From positions 7,996,313 through 8,060,312 of the forward strand of contig NC_064041.1 in assembly GCF_932526225.1 (NCBI RefSeq): a stretch of DNA of 64,000 bases. Direction: 5' to 3'. This DNA is from Nematostella vectensis. Its lineage: Eukaryota; Cnidaria; Anthozoa; Actiniaria; Edwardsiidae. A model generated the notes under the pieces. That model did no database searches. It was not told the origin of the DNA and saw only the letters and a list, made by a program, of their open reading frames with translations. Made by a program: the position numbers and the translations under genes. This document shows, one piece after another, positions 1 to 11,375 of this stretch (position 1 is its first letter; the number at the start of each line of letters is the position of its first letter).

Positions 1-3000
1 AAACACACACGACACAGGTACCCCTCCCAAACACACCCCACGCAGTTACCCCTCACAAACACGCCCCATACAGCTACCCTTCATATACACGCAACACACA
101 GGTTCCCCTCACAAACACACCCCACACAGGTACCCCTCATAAACACACCCCACACAGGTTCCCCTCACAAACACACCTCACACAGTTACCCATCCCAAAC
201 ACTACCCACACAGTTACCCCACACAGGTACCCCTCATAAACACACCCCACACAGGTTTCCCTCACAAACACACCTCACACAGTTACCCCACACAAACACA
301 CCTCACACATGTACCCCTCACAAACACACCCGAGACATGTACCCTTCAAATACACACCCGACACAGGTATCCCTCAAAAAGGCACCCCACACAGGTACCC
401 CTCACAAACACACCCAACACAGGTTTCCCCTCCCAAATACTACCCACACAGTTACCCCACACAGGCACACCCCACTCAGGTACCCCTCATAAACACGCCC
501 CACACATGTATCCCTCAAAAACTCACCCCACACAGGTACCCCTCACAAACACACCCAACACAGGAAACCTCACAATCACACCCCACAATAGTACACCCCA
601 CACAAGTACTCTCATAAACACGCCACACACAGGTACCCCGCACAAACACACCCCACAGAGGTACCCCTCCCAATCACACCCCACACAGGCACCCCTCACA
701 AACACACCCCACAGAGGTACTCCTCCAAAACACACCCCACACAGGTACCTCTCCCAAACACGCCCCACACAGGTACCCCTCCCAAACACACTCCACACAG
801 GTACCCCTCATAAACACACCCCACACAGGTACCCCTCACAAACACCTCCCATACAGTTACCCCACACAAGCACACCCCACACAGGTACCCCTCATAAACA
901 CACCCCACACAGGTACACCTCACAAACACACCCCACACAGGTACCCCACACAAACTCACCCCACACATGTATCCTCAAAAACACACCCCACACAGGTACC
1001 CCTCCCAAACACACCCCACACAGTTACCCCTCAAAAACACACACGACACAGTTACCCCTCACAAACACGCCCAACACAGCTACCCCGAATAAACACGCCC
1101 CACACAGGTACCCCTAATAAACACACCCCACACAGGTTCCCCTCACAAACACACCTCACACAGTTACCCCTCGCAAACACACCCCACACAGGTTTCCCCT
1201 CCCAAACACTACCCACACAGTTACCACTCCCAAACACACCCCACACATGTTTCCCCTCCCAAACACACCCCGCACAGGTACCCCTCCCAAACACACCCCA
1301 CACAGGTACCCCTCCCAAACACACCCCATACAGGTACCCCTCCCAAACACACCCCACACAGGTATCCCTCCCAAACACACCCCACACAGGTACCCTTCCC
1401 AAACACACCCCACAGAAGTACCCCTCCCAAACACACCCCACACAGGTTTTGCCCCCCAAACACACCCCACACAGGTACCCTTCTCAAACACACCCCACAC
1501 AGGTTTATCCTACCAAACACACCCCACAAATGTACCCCTCCCAAGCACACCCCACACAGGTACCCCTCACAAACACACCCCACACAGGTACCCTTCCCAA
1601 ACACACCCCACACAAGTACCCCTCCCAAACACACCCCACACATTAACCCCTCAAAAACACACCCCACACAGGTACCCCTCCCAAACACACCCCACACAGG
1701 TATCCCTCCCAAACACACCCCACACAGGTACCCTTCCCAAACACACCCCACAGAGGTACCCCTCCCAAACACATCCCACACAGGTTTTGCCCCCCAAACA
1801 CACCCCACACAGGTACCCTTCTCAAACACACCCCACAGAGGTACCCCTCCCTAACACACCCAACACAGGTTTATCCTCCCGAACACACCCCACACAGGTA
1901 CCCCTCCCAAACACACCCCACACAGGTTTATCCTCCCAAACACACCCCACAAATGTACCCCTCCCAAGCACACCCCACACAGGTACCCCTTACAATCACA
2001 CCCCACACAGGTACCCTTCCCAAACACACCCCACACAAGTACCCCTCCCAAACACACCCCACACATTAACCCCTCAAAAACACACCCCACACAGGTACCC
2101 CCTCCCAAACACACCCCACACAGGTATCCCTCCCAAACACACCCCACACAGGTACCCTTCCCAAACACACCCCACAGAGGTACCCCTCCCAAACACATCC
2201 CACACAGGTTTTGCCTCCCAAACACACCCCACACAGGTACCCTTCTCAAACACACCCCACAGAGGTACCCCTCCCTAACACACCCAACACAGGTGTATCC
2301 TCCCGAACACACCCCACACAGGTACCCCTCCCAAACACACCCCACACAGGTACCCCTAACAAACACACCCCACACAGGTACCCTTCCCAAACACACCCCA
2401 CACAAGTACCACTCCCAAACACACCCCACACATTAACCCCTCAAAAACACACCCCACACAGGTACCCCTCATAAACACACCCCACACAGGTACCCCTCAA
2501 AAACACACCCCACACAGGTTTCGCCTCCCAAACACACCCCACACAGGTACCCCTCATAAACACACCCCACACAGGTACCCCTCACAAACACACCCCATAC
2601 AGGTACCCCACACAAGCACACCCCACACAGGTACCCCTTATAAACACACCCCACACAGGTACCCCTCCCAAAAAGACGCCACACAGTTACCCTTCAAAAA
2701 CACACACGACACAGGTACCCCTCCCAAACACACCCCACACAGTTACCCCTCACAAACACGCCTCATACAGCTACCCTTCATATACACGCAACACACAGGT
2801 TCCCTTCACAAACACACCCCACACAGGTACCCCTCATAAACACACCCCACACAGGTTCCCCTCACAAACACACCTCACACAGTTACCCCTCCCAAACACT
2901 ACCCACACAGTTACCCCACACAGGTACCCCTCATAAACACACCCCACACAGGTTTCCCTCACAAACACACCTCACACAGTTACCCCACACAAACACACCT

Positions 3001-3612
3001 CACACATGTACCCCTCACAAACACACCCGAGACATGTACCCTTCAAATACACACCCGACACAGGTATCCCTCAAAAAGGCACCCCACACAGGTACCCCTC
3101 ACAAACACACTCAACACAGGTTTCCCCTCCCAAATACTACCCACACAGTTACCCCACACAAGCACACCCCACACAGGCACCCCTCATAAACACGCCCCAC
3201 ACATGTATCCCTCAAAAACGCACCCCACACAGGTACCCCTCACAAACACACCCAACACAGGAAACCTCACAAACACACCCCACACAGGTACCCCACAATA
3301 GTACACCCCACACAAGTACTCCTCATAAACACGCCACACACAGTTACCCCTCACAAACATGGCCCACACAGGTATCCCTTACAAACACACCCCACACAGG
3401 TATCCCAAACAAGCACACCACACACAGGTACCCCTCATAAACACACCCCACACAGTTACACCTCAAAAACACTGCCCACACTGGTACCCCTCACAAACAC
3501 ATCCCACACAGGTACCCCTACCAAACACACCCCACACAGCTACCCCTCCCAAACACACCCCACACAGTCACACCTCAAAAACACTGCCCACACAGGTACC
3601 CCTCACAAACAC
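1..3612. repeat. 28-bp C-rich minisatellite, tract 1 (cut by window edge)
   Basis: Tandem units of about 28 bp built on CACCCCACACAGGTACCCCT followed by a variable CWCCCAAA/CACAAACA/CATAAACA part. There are roughly 129 units, many with 1-3 substitutions and some 26-30 bp long. The plus strand is C/A-rich; the minus strand carries about three G-tracts of three or more per unit. Most units contain the palindrome GGTACC. Because 28 is not divisible by 3, reading frames rotate and a 28-residue peptide pattern repeats every 84 bp in all frames, which creates long but meaningless ORFs on both strands. The tract ends where the 3' flank of receptor copy 1 begins. Confidence 0.95.
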
Positions 3613-3937
3613 AATGTTATTTCCAAACCAGTGGGAGTGGGAAGCAAATACAAATAGTCTGTTTCTATAAATTCAAGCAAGATCAGTATGAATGCCGAAA
3701 CCTATGTTTAACAATCGAAACAACTTTTTGGCTCGGGTGGGGTGGCGGGTGGTGGAGAAATATATACGCCCCTTCTGGTCATTTTCTTAGAAGTTTTGAA
3801 AATATTAGGAGGAAAGCCGCCCCCATAGCCCCTTTCATTGCTACGGCCCTGACAATAAAGACTTATTTTCTCTTGCGACGTCATATTTATTTTTGAACAT
3901 TTCATTTGATACATGTTTATACTTCGCCCCTCAGCCT
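3613..3937. other. 3' flank of receptor copy 1
   Basis: About 325 bp of single-copy-type sequence between minisatellite and the receptor stop codon, conserved next to the other copies. It includes a G-rich stretch near 3737-3756 and a poly(A) signal candidate for the minus-strand gene (listed separately). No credible ORF: the reading frame antisense to the receptor tail is a by-product of overlapping open frames. Confidence 0.7.
3886..3891 (-). terminator. Candidate poly(A) signal, receptor copy 1
   Basis: TTTATT on the plus strand reads AATAAA on the minus strand, about 47 bp past the TAA of receptor copy 1. The same hexamer sits at the equivalent place behind other copies (for example 26,471-26,476 behind copy 5). 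Position and conservation fit a cleavage/polyadenylation signal; use is inferred. Confidence 0.55.
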
Positions 3938-5029
3938 TTACAGAGAGGTGGTGACGGGGCAAGATGATAACGACGGGACCTCTGCTTGAGAGCTTTCCTG
4001 GCAAATGTCGCGGTTCAGTACAGCGCTAGAAGTGTTTTCTTGTGGGTTCTTGGTCCTGGCCACACATTCCCTTCGGACCACGATTGGGCCAGGACAAACA
4101 TCGCGGCTCAGTACAACTCTAGAAGGAGTGTCTTGAAGGTTGTTGGTTCTGGCAACACGTTCGCCTCTTACCACAAATGGACCATTTGTTGGGTATAATT
4201 GAACACGTGTACAACACAAGAACTTAACGAGAGCTTTTTTAAAGCCGTCCATTCTGAGTGTAAAAATCACAGGGTTAACCAGTGAGTTAGCGAACCTTAT
4301 ACAGTAGCAAGCTAGCACCACATGGGCCTCGGTGTTTCTAACATCAGTGACAAATATCACAGTCGGGACACAACACAAAAGTGAGATGGAAGTTGCGGTG
4401 ACCAGGGTCTTGGCCATGTTTCTCTCTCGTTGTTGTGTCTGGGGTAACGCCTGGCGCCCGTGCTGTCTGTTCTGCAGTTTGAACTTGACAAAAATAGCAG
4501 CATAGCAAAGACAGATAACGGGAAGTGTACAAGCGATCAAGTATTTTACGAAGATATTAAACACGTCAACAGAAATAAGCAGGGCTACAATAGCAGAGGA
4601 GATACATAACAATTGGAACGCAAAACAAAAATAGTATGGGTACATTCTTGAGACACGATAACGAAAAGGGAACATCGTAGCGAAAAATCGCTCAATGGCA
4701 ATGATCAAAAGACCAAGTCCTGAACTCACTGTAGCATATACCTGAAAGGCACTACACGCGAATGAGTCTGGTACTTGGTGCGCTAACACTGCGTGCGTGT
4801 CGTGTCCGAGTGATATGAAGACGGACAGGCAAATCGCCGCTATCCCAACTAGCGCATCGGCCAGCGCTAAGCTCACGATGAAGTAAGCACTGCGCTTACG
4901 GAGAGTTCTGTTCGTAATAAACACAATGAGTGTTAGGACATTTGCCAAAGCTGCAAGAGTACCCTCGCCCAAGAACACAGCGATAGCAATGGTGTTAGTG
5001 TTGGGCTTTCCACTCGTTGTTCCTGACAT
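3938..5029 (-). CDS. Class A (rhodopsin-like) GPCR, copy 1, type A, intact
   Basis: Encodes a 363-residue seven-helix receptor expected in the plasma membrane; ligand unknown. Helices lie roughly at residues 16-38, 48-72, 88-114, 131-153, 160-183, 205-228 and 235-257. Landmarks: N30 (1.50), D58 in LALAD (2.50), C92 at the top of TM3, E113-R114-F115 in place of DRY, P170 (5.50), P222 (6.50), NPVIF at 252-256, then helix 8 and C272-C273, a likely palmitoylation site. There is no Trp at the usual TM4 and CWxP positions, and no Cys in the very short second extracellular loop, which recalls the melanocortin/adenosine (MECA) group. Residues 283-313 and 314-344 are two copies of a 31-residue tail repeat. 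I chose ATG at 5029 because the frame is open ten codons further only from a GTG, and copy 11 starts at the same Met. Single exon; minus-strand AATAAA follows the stop. Confidence 0.9.
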   Translation of the reverse strand: MSGTTSGKPNTNTIAIAVFLGEGTLAALANVLTLIVFITNRTLRKRSAYFIVSLALADALVGIAAICLSVFISLGHDTHAVLAHQVPDSFACSAFQVYATVSSGLGLLIIAIERFFATMFPFRYRVSRMYPYYFCFAFQLLCISSAIVALLISVDVFNIFVKYLIACTLPVICLCYAAIFVKFKLQNRQHGRQALPQTQQRERNMAKTLVTATSISLLCCVPTVIFVTDVRNTEAHVVLACYCIRFANSLVNPVIFTLRMDGFKKALVKFLCCTRVQLYPTNGPFVVRGERVARTNNLQDTPSRVVLSRDVCPGPIVVRRECVARTKNPQENTSSAVLNRDICQESSQAEVPSLSSCPVTTSL

Positions 5030-7003
5030 CGCGGCTAGTGTTTTTGGCTGAAGCCCCACAGTACTAGTACTTATAGTTATAAGCGAAATCTATCGCCGTT
5101 ACGCCCCCTTCGTAACTCAGGTGGCTTGTTTGCTTGCATGCGTGTCCCGTTAAGTACTGTTTTTCGTAATTATTTCATGTGTGCCCCTTAGGAAGACCCA
5201 ATAGGAGTAAAGAGGAAGTGAAACTTGACCATTCTCTCTCCTGTTTTTTTTAAGAAAAGTAAATAAATCTTATAATAACGTTACACTGTGAAATTATTAC
5301 CATTGATGTTTCTATGTTTTTCTTTAAGTAACTCAATGGTAAATTTGACTCAAGTCTGAAACGACGATTGGAAAAAAAAAGTATTCATTTCATAGGTATT
5401 CTTTGATAGCTCAGTATTTAAGATATTGCTGATAAAAAAATTAAATTTCACAGATAATCGAGTTTGTGCTATTCTCGTCATTTCGTTCTCGTGATTGCAA
5501 GTGTGTTGACAAGTGCACTTCTATCGTGTTCAATGGAACGTTTTCGCTAAATGAGTAGTATTCAACATGCATCTCGGGAATATCTCGTTCGAAAACACGA
5601 TAATACGAATATCATAAAGCTTTTAATTTCGCAATGTTTTGGGACACCTTATAAAAGTGTTGTATGTTGAGTCCACCGCAATCTGAACGGACTAAAGCGA
5701 TTTGCTAATGGATATCAGAGTATTCGAATGGGTATAGGAGCATCCAAAGAAAGGGTTGAAGGAAAATCCTCGAAAGCCAAACAATGAAAGGAGTTAGAGC
5801 CATTTTACATTAGTACTAACATTATTAAAGTTTAAGGTCATTCAATTCTAATTCCGTCGGCTTGATCAATGGGAAAAACTACAATAATGTCCTAATGAAT
5901 CTTACGTCGGTCACTCACGCACCGGACCAGTGACCACCCAGCAGCTTAAATATGTCGTGTGCAGTTTTACTAGTAGTTGCTTTATTTTAAGATGGTCCTA
6001 AAAAATGTGATACGCTTACCAACCTGTGGCACTTCGTAAAATGCAATCAAATTGAAAAAAATATAATAAGTAATAACAACAAATAAAATACTGATAGCGA
6101 AAAAGATGAAGAAAAAAACGTTATAGCGCATTACGGATTTCTGATTTTTCAATTTTTAAGTTGTTGAGGTTTTGTTTCATAATTTAATGGCTGCCTTCTA
6201 AATGTTCTACCCATCAAGCTATGTAGATATTTTGGAGAAAAAACTTGATCCCAACAAACCTAGTATTTGCATTCTGGACAGAATTGTTAAAACAAAAGTT
6301 TTAACACAGAATTGTGAGAAGAAAAGTCAGTGATTAAGTATTCCGGAAACTGTATTCTGTGTCCTCAACAGACTGTCAACATATAAAAGCAGTATTTTCA
6401 GTTGAAAATATTTTTCGTGCACTGAACTCGTTTACTTTTGACATCCATTTCTTTTTCTAGTTTCTCGAAAATAATAATATGATTGTATTTTGAGCGCGGG
6501 ATGTAATTGAATGGACTAGGACGAAAAATGTATGGAAATTTTTTAACTGTTTTCGTTTTCAAGGGTCACCGAATAATCTTCCCCAAGCACTTCTAATCCC
6601 TGCACCGCTTTTTGAAGCAAACTTCATTTATTTTGCAAAAATTCGCAGAGCGAATATTTGAAATTCCCATTGAGCTTTTTTGGATTGTAAACTTTAGGGC
6701 ATAGTGAAATAGTGCAATACGAACAATTTCGTTTTTCTTAACAAATCAACCACCCTGCAAAATTACAAAGCCCGTTGATCGGACAGGTGACGAAAGGCTA
6801 TGAAACCCTATGCAAATAAGATGTTCATCTCAGTTGTGAATTTTAATCTAAAAAAACGCTTAAATCACTGCGAATTTCAATCCACCCTTCAACTAAAACA
6901 GCTTTATTCTATTTCACAGTATCAACTGATACAGAGGAAGTTGTATTTTTAAAAATGGTGTTTTCAATATTCTAACAAAAATAAAACAACCTCGTTCCGC
7001 ATG
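5030..7003. other. Type A upstream flank (putative promoter region), copy 1
   Basis: About 2 kb of AT-rich sequence upstream of receptor copy 1, repeated almost unchanged upstream of copies 3 and 7 and recognisably upstream of 5, 8 and 11. A short TATA-like stretch on the minus strand lies at about 5069-5081, 40-50 bp before the ATG. A perfect TATAAAAG occurs on the plus strand at 5650-5657, pointing away from the receptor, but is not kept in copies 5, 8 and 11. No conserved ORF: a 60-codon plus-strand frame open in copies 5, 8 and 11 is broken by indels here. Confidence 0.6.
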
Positions 7004-7014
7004 CAGATCTACGT

Positions 7015-7199
7015 ACAAATCAACCAACCAACCAACCAACCAACCACCCACCCACCCAACCAACCAACCAACCACCCACCCAGCCACCCATCCACCCACC
7101 CACCCACCCACCCACCCACTCACCCACCCACCCACCCACCCAACCAACCAACCAACCAATCAATCACCCACCCACTCACTCACTCAATCACCCACCCAC
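7015..7199. repeat. (CCAA)n/(CCCA)n microsatellite, copy 1
   Basis: Tetranucleotide tract alternating CCAA and CCCA blocks with some CTCA and CCAT interruptions. It leads directly into minisatellite tract 2, whose first unit follows ACCCACCCTCCCAAACAC. The same tract recurs at 19,161 and 38,489. Its open frames on both strands are low-complexity artefacts. Confidence 0.95.
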
Positions 7200-9358
7200 C
7201 CTCCCAAACACACCCCACACAGGTACCCTTCCCAAACACACCCCACACAGGTACCCCTCCCAAACACACCCTACAAAGGTTTCGCCTCCCAAACACACCC
7301 CACACAGGTTTCCCCTCCCAAACACACCATACACAGGTATCCCTCCCAAACACACCCCACACAGGTTTCCCCTCCCAAACACACCCCACACAGGTACCCC
7401 TCCAAAACACACCCCACACAGGTACCCCTCACAAACACACCCCACACAGGTACCCTTCCCAAACACACCACACACAGGTACCCCTCCCGAACACACCCCA
7501 CACAGTAACCCCTCAAAAACACACCCCACACAGGTAACCCTCATAAACATACCCTACACAAGTACCCCTCACAAACACACCCCATACAGGTACCCTACAC
7601 AAGCACACCCCACACAGGTACCCTTCATAAACACGCCCCACACAGGTACCCCTCACAAACCCACCCCACACAGGTACCCCACACAAGCACACCCCACACA
7701 GGTACCCCTCCAGACACACCCCACACATGTATCCTCAAAAACACACCCTACACAGGTCCCCCCCCAAACACACCTCACACAGTTACCCCTCAAAAACACA
7801 CACGATACAGGTAGCCCTTCCAAACACACCCCACACAGTTACCCCTAACAAACACGCCCCACACAGCTACCTCTCATAAACACGCAACACACAGGTTCCC
7901 CTCACAAACACACCCCACACAGGTACCCCTCATAATCACACCCCACACAGGTTTCCCCTCCCAAACACATCCCACACAGGTACCCCTCCCAAACACGCCC
8001 CACACAGGTACCCCTCACAAACACACCTCACACAGTTACCCCTCACAAACACACCCCAAACAGGTTTCCCCTTTCAAACACTACCAAAACAGTTACCCCT
8101 CCCAAACACACCCCACACAGGTTTCCCCTCCCAAACACATCCCACACAGGTACCCCTCCCAAACACGCCCCACACAGGTACCCCTCATAAACACACCCCA
8201 CACAGGTTCCCCACACAAACACACCTCACACAGTTACCCCTAACAAACACACCCCAAACAGGTTTCCCCTCCCAAACACTACCCACACAGTTACCCCTCC
8301 CAAACACACCCCACACAGGTTTCCCCTCCCAAACACACCCCACACAGGTACCCCTCCCAAACACACCCCACACAGGTACCCCTCCCAAACACACCTCACA
8401 CAGGTACCCCTCCCAAACACACCCCACACAGGTACCCTTCCCAAACACACCCCACACAGGTACCCCTCCCAAACACACCCTACAAAGGTTTCGCCTCCCA
8501 AACACACCCAACACAGGTACCCTTCTCAAACAAACCCCACACAGGTACCCCTCCCAAACACACCTCACACAGGTTCCCCTCACAAACACACCTCACACAG
8601 TTAACCCTCCCAAACACTATCCACACAGTTACCCCACACAGGTACCCCTCATAAACACACCCCACACAGGTTCCCCTCACAAACACATCTCACACAGTTA
8701 CCCCTCACAAACACACCTCACACAGGTACCCCTCACAAACACACCTCACACAGGTACCCCTCACAAACACACCCGACACAGGTACCCCTCAAATACACAC
8801 CCGACACAGGTTTCCCTTAAAAACGCACCCCACACAGGTACCCTTCACAAACACACCCAACACAGGTACCCCACACAAGCACACCCCACACAGTTACCCC
8901 ACTTAAGCACACCCCACACAGGTACCCCTCATAAACACGCCCCACACAGGTATCCTTCAAAAACGCACCCCACACAGGTACCCCTCACAAACACACCCAA
9001 CACATGAAACGTCACAAACACACCCCACACAGGTACCCCACACAAGTACACCCCACACAAGTACTCCTCATAAACACGCCCCACACAGGTACCCCTAACA
9101 AACATGCCCCACACAGGTATCCCTTACAAACACACCCCACACAGGTATCCCAAACAAGTACACCCCACACAGGTACCCCTCATAAACACACCCCACACAG
9201 TTACTCCTCAAAAACACTGCCCACACTGGTACCCCTCACAAACACATCCCACACAGGTACCCCTCCCAAGCACACCCCACACAGCTACCCCTTCCAAACA
9301 CAACTCACACAGTCACACCTTAAAAACACTGCCCACAGAGGTACCCCTCACAAACACA
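7200..9358. repeat. 28-bp minisatellite, tract 2
   Basis: About 77 units of the 28-bp family between the tetranucleotide tract and the 3' flank of receptor copy 2. It has more CCTCACACAGTTACC-type and CGCCCCAC-type variants towards the receptor side, as in the other tracts. Confidence 0.95.
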
Positions 9359-9682
9359 ATGTTATTTCCAAACCAGTGGGATTGGGAAGCAAATACAAAT
9401 AGTCTGTTTCTATAAATTCAAGCAATATCAGTATGAATGTCGAAACCTATGTTTAACAATAGAAACCTCTTTTTGGCTCTGGTGGGGTGGCGGGTGGTGG
9501 AGAAATATATCCGCCACTTCTGGTCATTTTCTTAGAAGTTTTGAAAATATTAGGAGGAAAGCCGTCCCCAAAGCCCCTTTCATTGCTACGGCCCTGACAA
9601 TAAAGACTAATTTTCTCTTGCGACGTCATATTTATTTTTGAACATTTCATTTGATACATGTTTATACTTCGCCCCTCAGCCT
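9359..9682. other. 3' flank of receptor copy 2
   Basis: Same 3' flank as copy 1 with scattered substitutions, including the minus-strand AATAAA about 47 bp past the stop. No independent gene seen. Confidence 0.65.
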
Positions 9683-10757
9683 TTACAGAGAGGTGGTGAC
9701 GGGGCAAGATGATAACAACGGGACCTCTGCTTGAGAGCTTTCCTGGCAAATGTCGCGGTTCAGTACAGCTCTAGAAGTGTTTTCTTGTGGGTCCTTGGTC
9801 CTGGCCACACATTCCCTTGTGAACACGATTGGGCCAGGACAAACATCGCGGCTCAGTACAACTCTAGAAGGAGTGTCTTGAAGGTTGTCGGTTCTGGCGA
9901 CAGGTTCGCCTCTTACCACAAATGGACCATTTGTTGGGTGCAACTGAACACGTGAACAACACAAGAACTTAACGAGAGCCTTTTTAAAGCCGTCCATTCT
10001 GAGTGTATAAACCACAGGGTTAACCAGTGAGTTAGCGCACCTTATACAGTAGCAAGCTAGCACCACATGGGCCTCGGTGTTTCTAAAATCAGTGACAAAT
10101 ATTACAGTCGGGACGCAACACAAAAGTGTAAGGGAAGTTGCGGTGACCAGGGTCTTGGCCATGTTTCTCTCTCGTTGTTGTGTCTGGGGTAATGCCTGGC
10201 GCCCGTGCTGTCTGTTCTGCAGTTTGAACTTGACAAAGATAGCAGCATAGCAAAGACAGATAACGGGAAGTGTACAAGCGATCAAGTATTTAACAAAGAT
10301 ATAAAACACGTTAACAGAAATAAGCAGGGCTACAATAGCAGAGGAGGAACATAACAATTGGAACGCAAAACCAAAATAGTATGGGTACATTCTTGAGACA
10401 CGATAACGAAAAGGGAACATCGTAGAGAAAAACCGCTCAATGGCAATAATCAAAAGACCAAGTCCTGAACTCACTGTAGGATATACCTGAAAGGCACTAC
10501 ACGCGAATGAGTCTGGTACTTGGTGCGCTAACACTTCGCGCGTGTCGTGTCCGAGTGCTATGAAGACGGACAGGCAAATCGCCGCTATCCCAACTAGCGC
10601 ATCGGCCAGCGCTAAGCTCGCGATGAAGTAAGCACTGCGCTTACGGAGAGTTCTGTTCGTAATAAACACAATGAGTGTTAGGGCATTTGACACAGCTGCA
10701 AGGGCACCCTCGCCCAAGAACACAGCGATAGCAATGGTGTTAGTGTGGGGCTTTCCA
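9683..10757 (-). pseudogene. GPCR copy 2, type B, start codon and promoter lost
   Basis: The frame is open from the first helix to the normal stop and would give a receptor with all seven helices and an NPVVY motif. It joins foreign sequence at 10,757, right before the GKPHTNT residues, so the first six codons including ATG are missing. An in-frame TAG lies five codons further upstream, and the first in-frame ATG lies after TM3. The only long start available would be GTG at 10,723, which is not credible in an animal. Distinctive residues compared with copy 1 include Pro in place of A99, Ser for A117 and Cys for F246. It is either a recently silenced gene, a donor for gene conversion, or is spliced to an unseen 5' exon; I favour pseudogene. 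Confidence 0.7.
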
Positions 10758-11375
10758 AAATTCTCTCTCTACCCCTCAAGCTCATCTAAATATTTTTAAA
10801 TTATAAAGTTCACCCAAACAAACCTAAAATATGCGTCGTGGACGAATTGTTAAAAGGAAAGCCAGGGATAAAGTATCAAGGTACTGTATTCTGGGTCCTC
10901 CACAGACTGTTCTCAACATAAAAAGGCACCATCTCAAGTTGAAAAATATTCTCGTGACCTGTACTCGAAACCTTTTTACATAATTCATTCTTCTTTATTT
11001 ACCCCAAAAATAATAATGAAATAATATTTTGTACGTGATATGTAATTAAATGGAACTAAGGAAGCAAGATGTATGAAATTTTTTAACCGATTTTAAGGGT
11101 CACCGAATAATCTTCGACTAGCACTTTCGATGCGAGGACCGCTGTTTTTGTACGGAACTCAGTCATTTTAATTGCAAAAATTCGCACAGAAAGTATTTTA
11201 ATTTTTTATGGCCTTTTTTGATTGTGAGCTTTAAGATAAATTACGCGAGCCGTTTTCGGCGAGTGATATTAATCCCAAATTCTACTTGGAACCCATATTA
11301 TAACATTTTTATATATAAATGCGCATAATTGAGAGAGCGAGTGCGTCCAAAATCGCAAAAGTACCATCTCCGAAA
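10758..11375. other. Type B upstream flank, copy 2
   Basis: About 0.6 kb. It aligns with the distal part of the type A flank (from about position 6200 in copy 1) through shared blocks such as CTGTATTCTG, CAACAGACTGT-like and TTTTCGTGC-like strings. The last 25 bp before the minisatellite look like degenerate minisatellite units. No gene seen. Confidence 0.6.

Noticed and set aside
1..3612. Possible CRISPR array
   Set aside because: Units are contiguous with no unique spacers, the context is animal-like, and no cas genes are present.
3708..4004. 98-codon minus-strand frame beginning MPGKLSSRG and its paralogues
   Set aside because: It overlaps the receptor tail and 3' flank in another frame and does not resemble any protein; a shadow frame.
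3986..4198. 70-74 codon plus-strand frames opposite the receptor tail (MRAFLANV...)
   Set aside because: Antisense shadows of the receptor C-tail coding sequence; conserved only because the tail is conserved.
5030..5059. Ten-codon N-terminal extension (MGLQPKTLAA) of type A receptors
   Set aside because: It would start at GTG, and copy 11 lacks it through a small deletion; the ATG of MSGTTSG is the better start.
6914..7537. Open frames across the CCAA/CCCA tract
   Set aside because: Low-complexity tetranucleotide translation.
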